Notes under the pieces: generated by a model
Seen by the model: only the letters and a program-made list of their open reading frames with translations
Database searches by the model: none
Told to the model about the DNA's origin: nothing
Source of the DNA: CAZSXU01 sp964610505
Lineage (GTDB): Bacteria > Arandabacterota > Arandabacteria > JAGLYR01
Direction of reading: 5' to 3'
DNA length: 64,000 nucleotides
Assembly: GCA_964610505.1 (NCBI GenBank)
Contig: CAZSXU010000006.1
Location: 1 to 64,000 of the forward strand
Part shown: piece by piece, positions 17,421 to 26,216 of the stretch
How positions within the stretch are numbered: the first letter of the stretch is position 1
Layout: every line of letters begins with the position of its first letter
Program-made: the position numbers and the translations under genes

Positions 17421-19349
17421 ATGGAGCCGGGACTTTCGTTCCAGGATCGTGCCGGGATTGCGGTGGGGGCGGGGCTGGGAGTCGCTGGACTCGCGGGCGC
17501 CGTCGAACACCTGATCTTGCATCCGCAGGTTTCTCTTGAGGGCGCCCGAGGTTTGGGGTACGCCCTCGGGCTGTACGGAGCTCTGGGGTCCGCCGGGGGT
17601 CTGGCCCTCGCCGTGCTGTCGGGCGCAGTGCCGATCGCCGCGTTTCTTCGAGATCGGCGAAAAGCCGTGCCCTTTGCCGTCTCCTTCCACGTGGCCCTGT
17701 GTCTTCTCCTCCTGGTTGGGTACCGCGTGAACGCTCGCCCGAACGCGCCACCGGCGGGATCGAGCGGGGGAATCGTGATCAACGGTCTGCTGCTCATTGC
17801 TGTGGCCGTTGTGGTCTACGTGCTGGCTTTTCTTCTGGGGCGGATCCCGACCCGGACCCGGGAGAAGGTCATTCGAGCGGTGAGACCCCTGTCTCCACTC
17901 TTGATCGCTGTCCCGATCCTCTTGGTCCTGTCCTGTCTGGGGTTCGCCGCCGTCCGGAGAATCACGGCTCGCCGCCCGCCGCCCGCCGCCCCCGAAGAGA
18001 CCGGGGAGAGGCTCCCCCATGTCGTTCTCCTCTTGATCCACGGTCTTCGAGGGGACCACGTCTCGGGCTACGGGTACGAGAAACGGACAACGCTGGCCCT
18101 GGATCATCTGATGGATGAATCGGTGACCTTCGACAACGTTTTCGCCGCGTCGAACGGGGCCGTTCCCTCCGTGGCTTCCATCCTTACCGGGATGACGCCC
18201 GGTTCCCACGGAGTGCTCACGAGCCGCGATCGGTTGCCCGAGAACGTGCGCACTCTGGCGGAGGTCCTGGCGGAAGTCGGCTACATGTGCGGCGCGTTCG
18301 TTGGAAGCCGGATCACCGACGTGAGCGGGGGAAGCGAGCGCGGGTTTCACTTCCACCATCCCGGACGCAAGCCTTTCTGGTGCTTTCGGCTGCAGACGGC
18401 CGTCGAACGGATTGCCGTTTGCTCTACGAGAGGTTCCGATTCTGGAGGGGAGGTCGTCCTCGGCAAGGCGGGGGACTGGATCGAGAAGAATCGAAGCCGC
18501 CCTCTCTTCGCGTATATCCACCTCATGGAGCCCGGTTCGCCCTACGAACCCCCGCCGCCGTACGATACGCTGTTTGATCCCGACTACGACGGTCGGCAGG
18601 TGCGGGAGCCGCCCGTGGATCGCGCAACGGCCGATGCCGGATTTCGGAACCGGGACGCGCTTGAGACGGCCGCCGCGGCGATCCCCGAGCGCCGGCGTCT
18701 CAACATGATCGCTCTCTACGATGGAGAGATTGCCTACACGGATCAACTCATCGAGCGTTTCCTGAAGCGAATCGAGGCGCTGGGGCTGTATGAGAATGCG
18801 ATGATTGTCGTGACCGCGGACCATGGGCAGGAGTTCTACGATCACGGGGGCTGGTTGTACGGCGGGTCTCTGTACGACGAATTGATTCGCGTTCCACTCA
18901 TCGTCAAGCGGTCCGGCCGGGCCGGGGCGAGAACAAGGCGGCGCGAAAACGCGTCCGGCATTGACATCTTTCCGACGATTATCTCCGCCGCCGGTCTTCC
19001 GGTGCCTCGGCAGGTTGAAGGCATGGACGTCTTTGGTAGCCATTTCAAGGAGGAGGACCGGTTTCTCTTCCCCGAGCGCCCGCCGTTTCTCTACTCGGCG
19101 ATCGAGGGGGCGTGGAAACTCATCATGGCGACGGGGTGGAGAGCGCCGGACGTGAAGCTGTTCAATCTGGATGCCGATCGCGGGGAACTCCGGGATCTGG
19201 CCGACCGTCGTCCGGACCTTCGAGACCGACTGGCGGGCGTGCTGGAAGACCGCGCCGTCGCGCTCGGGACGGTTACCGACGGTGCTCCGAACGAAGATCT
19301 CGATTCCCGAAGGCGTGAGAGGCTGAAGGCGCTTGGGTATATCCAGTAG
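17421..19349 (+). CDS. Membrane-anchored sulfatase/alkaline-phosphatase-superfamily protein with altered active site
   Basis: 642 residues; ATG 17421 is chosen for the GGGAGG six bases upstream. About four membrane helices fill residues 15-190, then a periplasmic domain of the sulfatase fold runs from about 200 to 600. The order of motifs is kept, but key residues differ. The first metal motif is LLLIHGLRGDH, with His207 where sulfatases have Asp. The nucleophile site is NGAVPSVASILTG, with Ala247 where a Cys, Ser or Thr normally sits. The later VTADHGQEFYDHGG is intact. It may be a pseudoenzyme or use a different mechanism. The C-terminus ends RLKALGYIQ, common in this group. Confidence 0.75.
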   Translation: MEPGLSFQDRAGIAVGAGLGVAGLAGAVEHLILHPQVSLEGARGLGYALGLYGALGSAGGLALAVLSGAVPIAAFLRDRRKAVPFAVSFHVALCLLLLVGYRVNARPNAPPAGSSGGIVINGLLLIAVAVVVYVLAFLLGRIPTRTREKVIRAVRPLSPLLIAVPILLVLSCLGFAAVRRITARRPPPAAPEETGERLPHVVLLLIHGLRGDHVSGYGYEKRTTLALDHLMDESVTFDNVFAASNGAVPSVASILTGMTPGSHGVLTSRDRLPENVRTLAEVLAEVGYMCGAFVGSRITDVSGGSERGFHFHHPGRKPFWCFRLQTAVERIAVCSTRGSDSGGEVVLGKAGDWIEKNRSRPLFAYIHLMEPGSPYEPPPPYDTLFDPDYDGRQVREPPVDRATADAGFRNRDALETAAAAIPERRRLNMIALYDGEIAYTDQLIERFLKRIEALGLYENAMIVVTADHGQEFYDHGGWLYGGSLYDELIRVPLIVKRSGRAGARTRRRENASGIDIFPTIISAAGLPVPRQVEGMDVFGSHFKEEDRFLFPERPPFLYSAIEGAWKLIMATGWRAPDVKLFNLDADRGELRDLADRRPDLRDRLAGVLEDRAVALGTVTDGAPNEDLDSRRRERLKALGYIQ

Positions 19350-19505
19350 GACGCGAGGGGAACGGGAGGCGAGCCGGGATGAAGCGGTTGTCGGAATTCA
19401 CGAATGCTGGATATTCCTTGCGGGCACCGGGCCATACTGAGGTGGGATGACGCCGGGAACGGTGGTGCGGTGTGCTCGCCGCGGCCGCATCGTGGCCGCA
19501 ATACC

Positions 19506-19534
19506 TTGACTCGGCGTCTCCTGTGTGGTATCAT
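19506..19534 (+). promoter_or_regulatory. Promoter of the subtilase gene
   Basis: TTGACT (19506-19511), exactly 17 bases, TATCAT (19529-19534). Transcription would begin near 19541, about 115 bases before the ATG. Confidence 0.7.
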
Positions 19535-19657
19535 CAATAGTGTCGAAGTGGATCCGAGGTGCGCGCGTTTCGCGCACAGGGATTCAGCGGGGCGGGCCGA
19601 CTTCGAGGCCGGTCCCTTTCGTACTTTCTGAAGGGGGTGGTCGGGAGAGCGCTTCGA

Positions 19658-22066
19658 ATGGGTTTCCCTGGACACGCCATGAGAACTGCCGCAGTGGTCC
19701 TCGCGGGGGCTGTTTCTTTGTTTGGCCTCTCGCGGCCCTCACGCGGCGAAGACACCCGCATCGCACCGTCGCTGCAATACCTCATCGAGGATCCATCCAA
19801 GAGTATGTTCCAAGATCTCTCGCGTCACGTTCCGTCGATTCCGCTCACGGTTCGATTCAGCGCTCCCCTGACCGATGACGACATCTCAAGGATCGAAGCG
19901 AAAGGAGTCAGGTTTCAACGGAGCAACGGCGGCGTGCGGCACCTGGAGTCAATCTACCGGGCGCACGTTTCGCCCGAAGCGCTCGGGAGGGTCGGTGAAT
20001 TGGCCGGTGTCGTATGGGTCGAGGGCGATTGGCGGCCGGGTCTCGTCCCTTGCCTGAATGTGAGCCGTCAGGAAATGGGTGTGGGCGCCGTCTGGAATAT
20101 CGAGCGAGCGGGGGGTGGTTCCCTTACCGGGGACGGCATTGTGATAGCGGATTTCGATACCGGAATCGACGTCTACCATCCGGGTTTCTGGTTTGCCGAT
20201 GGCGACACGGTCGTTTGGGTGGACGTCAATGGGTCACGTGAATTTGAGCCGGGAGCCGACGGCGCCGACTTCAACGAAGATGGGATTATCGGGCCCGATG
20301 AAATCCTTCGCTTCTGGGACGGGAAGGTCGAAGATCCCCACGGGCTGATCCCCAACCGCCTCGGGGAATATGAAGTCGACCGCGACTGGCTGTACCGGGA
20401 TCTCAACGGGAACCGGGTGCGGGACGTGGGTCTCGAGAGCGGTTTCTCAGAATCGGATCCGGCCTTCGGCGAGCCCGTCTTCACCGTGCTGGACGGGAAC
20501 GGCGACAATACACTCGATCTGGGTGAAAGGCTCGTGGCCCTTCGAACGTGCAAGGTCCGGGCCGTTCTCGAACCCGGCGCCAAGGAACGTCGAAGAGGTC
20601 GCGATCTCATCTGGGCCAAACGGGATGAGCGGGGCCATGGAACGTCGGTGGGCGGGATTCTGGTTGGAGAGAGTCCGGGCCGTCTTCTCTCGGGAATCGC
20701 TCCGGGCGCCGAGCTTCTCGTCGCCGACGCGTTCGGCGGCGTGGATCTGAGTGATCTCATTCTCTGGGCCCTGGACGAGGGCGCCGATGTGATGCTCCAC
20801 GAGCTCGGCAGCTGGGTCTGGGACTACATGGACGGTTCATCCAATGCGGAGCGCATGATTGACCTGGCGGCGGCGAAGGGCGCCGTGCAGGTCGTTGCCG
20901 GCGGAAACCTCGCCGGCACAGGCAAACACTGCCGGGTTCCGATTCCCGGGAATGCCATGACCTCGATTCGAATCCACTGCCCCGCCGCCGAGGATACCCG
21001 CGTCATCTGGGTGTCGTTCCTTTGGCGGTCTGCGGCGGAGGATCTGAGGTTCCGGGTGAAGAGCCCGTGGGGCGGGCGGCTCACGCTTTCGGGAAGCGGC
21101 ACGCAGTCGGTGGAGGGGGCGCGTTTATGGTCCAGCCGGGGTACGTCGCCGCGCGGGACCGCCGGCATGTTTTTCTCAATCGAAGCTGACCGGATTCTGG
21201 ACGGAGAGTGGGTGGTGGAGATCGAGAATCCCGAGAGCGCGAAAACGGTTGAGGGCTACGTAAGCGATGATCGGAGCTCGTGGACAGGCGGGACCGTGTT
21301 TCTGGACTGGGTCAGCGATCAGGGTACGGTGACCTGGCCCGGAAATGCGGACAGTGCCCTCACCGTGGCGTCCTATGCCACCCGGGGTCTCGACGTCACG
21401 GCCGGGAGCCTGAGCCGGTTCAGCAGTCGGGGATACCGGATCGATGGAGTACCGGTGATCGATCTGGCGGCTCCGGGCAACTATGACATTCGCGCCTGCC
21501 GGTCCGGCGGCCTGCCGAACGCGGGGATCGGCACGTACACCGCCTTTGGGGGAACCTCCGCCGCGGCCGCCCACGCGGCCGGCGCCGCGGCCCTGATCCT
21601 TCAGGCGAACCCGGACCTCCGTCATTCGGGCACGCGGTACGTGTTGACGGAATCGGCGACCGTGGACGAGTTCACCCAGAGCGTCCCCAACCCGAACTGG
21701 GGTCACGGAAAGATCAACGCGCTGGCGGCGGTTGCGATGGCCCTGGATATTGAGGTCCCGCCCTTCGTGGAGCAGGCCGCGCCCTCATGGCGGGTTACGC
21801 TGGAGCAGAACTATCCGAACCCCTTCAACCCGCTCACGACCATTCGATTTTATGTAGAGGGAAACGGAGAGACCTCGCTCAAGATCTACGACGTCGAGGG
21901 ACGGCGGGTACGGGTTCTCGTCGATCGATACCTCCGGTCCGGCGAGTGGGAGGTGCACTGGGACGGGACCGACGACTGTGGAGAGCGCGTTGCCAGCGGG
22001 TTCTATTTCTGCCGGTTGCGCTCGAGGGAGGATTGTCGGACGAGGAAAATGTTGCTGTTGGAATAG
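19658..22066 (+). CDS. Secreted subtilisin-like serine protease (S8) with C-terminal sorting domain
   Basis: 802 residues from ATG 19658 (GGGAG upstream; ATG 19679 is possible). A signal peptide and a propeptide-like segment come first. The catalytic triad is Asp167 (ADFDTGID), His327 (RGHGTSVGG) and Ser634 (GGTSAAAAHAAG). About 300 residues separate His and Ser, much more than in subtilisin. The insert contains a beta-sandwich domain (FRVKSPWGGRLTLSGSG). Asp-rich loops near 200-290 resemble calcium-binding sites. The last about 90 residues are the FlgD-like module starting LEQNYPNPFNP and ending in CRLRSREDCRTRKMLLLE. A degradative or processing role outside the cell is likely. Confidence 0.9.
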   Translation: MGFPGHAMRTAAVVLAGAVSLFGLSRPSRGEDTRIAPSLQYLIEDPSKSMFQDLSRHVPSIPLTVRFSAPLTDDDISRIEAKGVRFQRSNGGVRHLESIYRAHVSPEALGRVGELAGVVWVEGDWRPGLVPCLNVSRQEMGVGAVWNIERAGGGSLTGDGIVIADFDTGIDVYHPGFWFADGDTVVWVDVNGSREFEPGADGADFNEDGIIGPDEILRFWDGKVEDPHGLIPNRLGEYEVDRDWLYRDLNGNRVRDVGLESGFSESDPAFGEPVFTVLDGNGDNTLDLGERLVALRTCKVRAVLEPGAKERRRGRDLIWAKRDERGHGTSVGGILVGESPGRLLSGIAPGAELLVADAFGGVDLSDLILWALDEGADVMLHELGSWVWDYMDGSSNAERMIDLAAAKGAVQVVAGGNLAGTGKHCRVPIPGNAMTSIRIHCPAAEDTRVIWVSFLWRSAAEDLRFRVKSPWGGRLTLSGSGTQSVEGARLWSSRGTSPRGTAGMFFSIEADRILDGEWVVEIENPESAKTVEGYVSDDRSSWTGGTVFLDWVSDQGTVTWPGNADSALTVASYATRGLDVTAGSLSRFSSRGYRIDGVPVIDLAAPGNYDIRACRSGGLPNAGIGTYTAFGGTSAAAAHAAGAAALILQANPDLRHSGTRYVLTESATVDEFTQSVPNPNWGHGKINALAAVAMALDIEVPPFVEQAAPSWRVTLEQNYPNPFNPLTTIRFYVEGNGETSLKIYDVEGRRVRVLVDRYLRSGEWEVHWDGTDDCGERVASGFYFCRLRSREDCRTRKMLLLE

Positions 22067-22330
22067 CCCGGAAACGAGGCCTTCCGAGAACAAGAGCATT
22101 GAGCCCCGGGCGGGGGAGACGCCTCCGTGTCTTTCGAGTGCCCGAGGTCCACATTCCCCAATGCGCATCGTTCTGATCTCCTCGACGCTTCCGTCTAGGA
22201 ACCTCGGCATTCCCGTACCTCGTGCATTCCGTGATCGTGTTTCGTCTTGCGGTGGCGCGTCGGCGATGGCATAGTCATTCGGTAGAGTGAACGCGAATCT
22301 GAGTGCAACGGTCGGAAAAACCATCCCGGA

Positions 22331-23845
22331 ATGGATATGTCGACAAAGCGTTGGATTCTACCCCTGGCGGCGATGCTCCTGTTGAGCGCGTGCGTGTCCG
22401 AGGCTCGTGCCCAGAGACTGGAAGGGCGCGTGGTTGAGCATACGCTTGACAACGGGATGAGGCTCATCCTTATGGAGCGGAACGCAGCCCCCGTGGTCAG
22501 TGCCGTGATCCGCTACAACGTGGGGTCGGTAGACGAGGAGGAGGGGAAGACCGGCCTGGCGCACCTCTATGAACATCTGGCGTTTCGAGGGACGGAGGTC
22601 GTGGGAACCCTTGACTATGCTCGGGAGACGGTTCTCCGGTCGAGTATCGATTCCCTGGAATCATGCCGTGTCCGTCTCGTGGAATCGGGGGAGGGCGCGC
22701 ATGTGGAGCCGGTCCGGGGGATAGAGGAGCAACTTGAGAAGATGAAGGCCGAGCTGGAGGACATCCTGGTTGTGGAAGAATTGGACCAGATCTACAATCT
22801 GAACGGATCCGTCGGCCTCAATGCCACAACGACGGCCGACTTCACAACCTTCATGGTGGACCTTCCGGCAAACCGGCTCCCGCTCTGGGCCATCCTGGAG
22901 TCGGATCGAATGGCCCACAGCGTGCCGCGGGACCTGGAGGCCGAGCGCAGCATTGTGGCCAAGGAGAGGCGCGCGCGAATCCAAGACGATCCCGAAGCCG
23001 CCCTCTATCAGCAGTTCTTGAAGACGGCTTTCACCGTCCATCCCTACCGAAGACCGGTGCCGGGATGGGAGGGGGAATTGGAATCGATCGATCTCGAGGA
23101 CGTCTACGCTTTCTACCACGGCTACTATTCTCCGACCAACGCGGTTGCCGCCGTCGTGGGTGACATCGATAGCGAACACGTGATTGCTCTGGCCGAAAGC
23201 ACCTTCGGGCGGATTCCGTGCCGGACGGTTTCCTGCGAACGGGCGGTGCCCGCCGAGCCCAAGCAGAGGGAGGCGCGGGCCGTTGTCCTCGAGCGGGATA
23301 CTGAGCCCGCCCTCTTCATGGGTTTTCACAAGCCTGAGATCACGCACCCGGACGATCGGGTGTTCGAGGTCATGAGCCGGATCCTGACGACCGGGACTCG
23401 GTCGCGCCTCTATCAATCACTCTTTGTTCAGGAACAGATCGCCATGGACGCGTCGTCCTGGCTGGGTCCGGGCGATCGGTATCCGAATCTTCTCATCATC
23501 GCCGCTCGTCCCATCTGGCCGCACACGTGCGAAGAAGTGGAGAGCGCCGTGTGGTCGGAGCTGGAGACCCTGGCCCGGGAACCGGTGGACGGCGAGGAAC
23601 TCCGGAGGGCGAAGAACCGGGTGTCCGCGGAGTTCTTGCGAAAGCTGCAGGACAACCGGGGCATGGCGGACGAGCTCTCGTACTACGCGATCTCTACAGG
23701 GGATTGGCGGAATCTCGAACGGCGAGTGTCGCGGATTGAGTCCGTCGGGCCGGAAGACATCCAGCGATGCGCGGCCCGCTACTTCATCAGGGAAAACTGT
23801 ACGATCGCCAGACTCGTGAGCACACGGAGGGAGAAGGGTGAGTAG
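22331..23845 (+). CDS. M16 zinc peptidase, catalytic subunit (lipoprotein)
   Basis: 504 residues. A lipoprotein signal ends LLSAC with Cys21. The inverted zinc motif is His78-L-Y-Glu81-His82 (GLAHLYEHLAFRG). An insert of about 70 residues follows, then NATTTADFTTFM and the third-ligand region ESDRMAHSV ... AERSIVAKERRAR. The C-terminal M16 half begins near 230. M16B peptidases in Gram-negative envelopes pair this subunit with a partner lacking the motif, and the next gene, overlapping by eight bases, is such a partner. Role: degradation of peptides in the periplasm. Confidence 0.88.
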   Translation: MDMSTKRWILPLAAMLLLSACVSEARAQRLEGRVVEHTLDNGMRLILMERNAAPVVSAVIRYNVGSVDEEEGKTGLAHLYEHLAFRGTEVVGTLDYARETVLRSSIDSLESCRVRLVESGEGAHVEPVRGIEEQLEKMKAELEDILVVEELDQIYNLNGSVGLNATTTADFTTFMVDLPANRLPLWAILESDRMAHSVPRDLEAERSIVAKERRARIQDDPEAALYQQFLKTAFTVHPYRRPVPGWEGELESIDLEDVYAFYHGYYSPTNAVAAVVGDIDSEHVIALAESTFGRIPCRTVSCERAVPAEPKQREARAVVLERDTEPALFMGFHKPEITHPDDRVFEVMSRILTTGTRSRLYQSLFVQEQIAMDASSWLGPGDRYPNLLIIAARPIWPHTCEEVESAVWSELETLAREPVDGEELRRAKNRVSAEFLRKLQDNRGMADELSYYAISTGDWRNLERRVSRIESVGPEDIQRCAARYFIRENCTIARLVSTRREKGE

Positions 23846-25268
23846 ACGCCGGATTCTTGTTCTTTGCGTTCCGATCGTCCTGGCTGGAGGGTTGGTGGTC
23901 GGTGCGGAAACCGCGCCGGCGGTTCATCCTCGGGATCTGAAGTTCGCCCCTCTCCGCTGGAATCCCCCATCCCCCGAGCGCGTCACTTTCTCCAACGGCC
24001 TGGTCGCCTACCTGCTCGAGGACGACGAGATTCCACTCGTGGAGATCACCCTCTACGTCCGAACCGGAAGCGTCTACGACCCGCCCGAGAAACTGGGCCT
24101 GGCGCACCTTGCGGCCAAGGCGATGCGCTACGGCGGGACTGCCGGACGGAGCGCCGACGAGATTGACGAGGCCCTCGAACTCATGGCCGCCGACCTCGAG
24201 ATCTACATGCGATCGGCATACGCGGCGGTGGGCCTGTCTGTTCTTCGAAAGGACGTTGACGAGGGGTTGGGAATTCTGGCCGACGTGCTCAGGAACCCGG
24301 CCTTCTCCTCGGACCGAGTGGAGGCATTTCGACGGGAGCGATTGGAGGACATCCGGCGCCGATACGACCGGCCGGCCAGGGTTGCGAGCATCACGTTTCG
24401 AAGACTCGTATACGGAGCGGATGCACCCTGGATGAAGTTGGCGACGGCCGAGACGGTGAACCGCATCTCGAGAGAGGACCTCATCGAATTCCACCGTCGC
24501 GCCTTCCGCCCGAACAACATGATTCTGACCATGAGCGGCGACCTGACCCGGGACGAGATGGTCGGGAAGATAGAGGCGTTTCTGGGGGAGGGATCTCCCG
24601 ATTCGGTCCAGACTCCGGATATCCCCGAATGGGAGCCTCACGGTGAGCCGTCGATCAACCACGTTGACAGGAAGATTTCACAGTCGTACTTACGGATCGG
24701 ACATCTGGGATATCGATACCACGATCCGAACGAATCCTCTGTCGAGATGATGAACTACATTCTGGGGGGCGGCGGGTTCCTCTCCCGACTGGTCAGGGAG
24801 GTCCGGTCGAGGCGCGGGTTGGCCTATTCCATTCGCAGCGCCTTCCGACCCGGAGTGGATCGAGGAATTTTCGAGGTCGCGTGCGTGACGGGGGCCGGAA
24901 AGACGGCCGAAGTGCTGTCCTTGATTCAAGACATGATTCGTGAGATGTTGGAGACCCCTCCGGCGACGACCGAACTCGAACGGGCGAAAGAGGCCCGCAT
25001 CAACGAGTTCGTCTTTGCCTTCGATTCGAGAGCTCGAATCGTCCGTCAGGCCGGCTGGCTGGAGTTTCGGGGGTACCCCGAGAACTACCTCCAGACCTGG
25101 GTGGATCGAGTTCGCGCCGTGACGCCGGAGGATGTTCTCCGGGTGTCGCGAGAGTACCTGCACCCGGACGGTCTGACGGTGCTGGTGGTGGGCGACGGCG
25201 ACCGCTTTGATCGCCCGCTGGACGAGTTTGGAGACGTGCGCCGGATCGAGGCCGGCGAACCAAAGTAG
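23838..25268 (+). CDS. M16-like partner subunit lacking the zinc motif
   Basis: 476 residues from a GTG that overlaps the catalytic subunit gene by eight bases, preceded by GAGAAGG. Signal peptide over about 1-24. The fold is the same as its neighbour, but the HxxEH position reads HLAAK (GLAHLAAKAMRYGG), so it cannot bind zinc there. The C-terminal half retains the substrate-clamp features of M16 proteins (LGGGGFLSRLVREVRSRRGLAYSI, with the R/Y pair known from the family). It probably builds the closed chamber with the catalytic subunit. Confidence 0.88.
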   Translation: MSRRRILVLCVPIVLAGGLVVGAETAPAVHPRDLKFAPLRWNPPSPERVTFSNGLVAYLLEDDEIPLVEITLYVRTGSVYDPPEKLGLAHLAAKAMRYGGTAGRSADEIDEALELMAADLEIYMRSAYAAVGLSVLRKDVDEGLGILADVLRNPAFSSDRVEAFRRERLEDIRRRYDRPARVASITFRRLVYGADAPWMKLATAETVNRISREDLIEFHRRAFRPNNMILTMSGDLTRDEMVGKIEAFLGEGSPDSVQTPDIPEWEPHGEPSINHVDRKISQSYLRIGHLGYRYHDPNESSVEMMNYILGGGGFLSRLVREVRSRRGLAYSIRSAFRPGVDRGIFEVACVTGAGKTAEVLSLIQDMIREMLETPPATTELERAKEARINEFVFAFDSRARIVRQAGWLEFRGYPENYLQTWVDRVRAVTPEDVLRVSREYLHPDGLTVLVVGDGDRFDRPLDEFGDVRRIEAGEPK

Positions 25269-25281
25269 ACGGAAGCACGCC

Positions 25282-25944
25282 ATGGAGGCCGGTATCGTGG
25301 ACGGCGTGATTCGGGAGAACAACGAGGTGAATGAGATCCGGGTTCTCAATCAGGGTCGCGTGAGGATTGTGGATCGAATGGGAGGCGATCCGGCCGTGGT
25401 CCGCGCGGCTCGGCGGTGCTGGCGCTCAGTGAGCAAGGGAGAGGCTTCCGACGAACGGCTGCTTCTCCATCTGCTTCGACACAACCATGGGACGCCCTTC
25501 GAGCACGCGGTTTTCACGTTCGATGTGAAATGCCCGCTGTTCGTAGCAAGGCAGTGGTTTCGTCACCGGATCGCATCCTACAACGAGGTGTCGCTGCGCT
25601 ACTGTGTGGCGGAAAAGGCGTACTATATCCCCGACGACCTGGACGAGGAGGCCCGCAGGACCTATGACCGGACGGTCGGAGAGGCATTCCGGGTCTACGA
25701 TGAGATGATCGCCTCGGGAGTGAGAAAGGAAATCGCCCGGGCGGTTCTTCCCCTTGCGCTCTTCACCGAGTTCTATTGGACCGTGAACGTGCGTTCCCTT
25801 ATGAACTTCCTCGACCTCCGCCTGGCTCCGGGCGCCCAGCGCGAAATCCGTGCCTATGCCGAGGCCCTTCTGGAAATGCTGTCCACGACCATGCCGGTGA
25901 CGGCGAGATGCTTTCGAGAGAATCTGCAGAAGACGGAGGCGTAG
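25282..25944 (+). CDS. thyX: FAD-dependent thymidylate synthase
   Basis: 220 residues from ATG 25282, 13 bases after the M16 partner gene; an in-frame GTG further upstream is inside that gene and is rejected. It converts dUMP to dTMP using methylene-tetrahydrofolate and FAD/NADPH. The diagnostic ThyX motif RHRxxSxNExSxRY is present as RHRIASYNEVSLRY. HGTPFEHAVFTF and ALFTEFYWTVNVRSLMNFLDLR complete the FAD and substrate sites. No thyA is visible here. ThyX is common in anaerobes and slow growers. Confidence 0.95.
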   Translation: MEAGIVDGVIRENNEVNEIRVLNQGRVRIVDRMGGDPAVVRAARRCWRSVSKGEASDERLLLHLLRHNHGTPFEHAVFTFDVKCPLFVARQWFRHRIASYNEVSLRYCVAEKAYYIPDDLDEEARRTYDRTVGEAFRVYDEMIASGVRKEIARAVLPLALFTEFYWTVNVRSLMNFLDLRLAPGAQREIRAYAEALLEMLSTTMPVTARCFRENLQKTEA

Positions 25945-25954
25945 GGCCCCGCGC

Positions 25955-26112
25955 CCGACCCGGCCTGTGTGTGTTCCGGCTTTCGGCTCTCGGCTTTCGG
26001 TTTCGTGTCCCATCTTCGTCACCTTGCCGAGTCGCTCTCCGGAATCCGTGGAATTTGCGGCTGCAGGGTTTTCGACTCTCAACTTTCAACTTTCGACTCT
26101 CTGCCCTTAGGC
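25955..26112 (+). repeat. Dispersed repeat block between thyX and the CehA-like gene
   Basis: The stretch 25945-26216 holds no gene. It contains GGCTTTCGGCTCTCGG, CATCTTCGTCACCTTGCCG, CCGGAATCCGTGGAATTTG and CGACTCTCAACTTTCAACT, the same phrases as the 268-bp unit at 47165, but as a single diverged copy. Confidence 0.75.
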
Positions 26113-26118
26113 TGCCCC

Positions 26119-26147
26119 TTGACACCGCCCATAGAATATGGTAAGCT
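26119..26147 (+). promoter_or_regulatory. Promoter of the CehA/McbA-like gene
   Basis: Consensus TTGACA (26119-26124), 17-base spacer, TAAGCT (26142-26147) in an AT-rich patch that contrasts with the GC-rich surroundings. Confidence 0.5.
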
Positions 26148-26216
26148 ATTACTGAGAAATTAGTTAGCGATCTTGACGCGATTCTCGCGTTCGGCCTCTT
26201 TTTCTGGTGAGAAAGC

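Noticed and set aside
22160..22274. Mini gene MRIVLISSTLPS... (37 codons)
   Set aside because: The start resembles B12-binding radical SAM proteins, but there is no ribosome-binding site and the frame ends after 37 codons without a domain. Too weak to call even a remnant.
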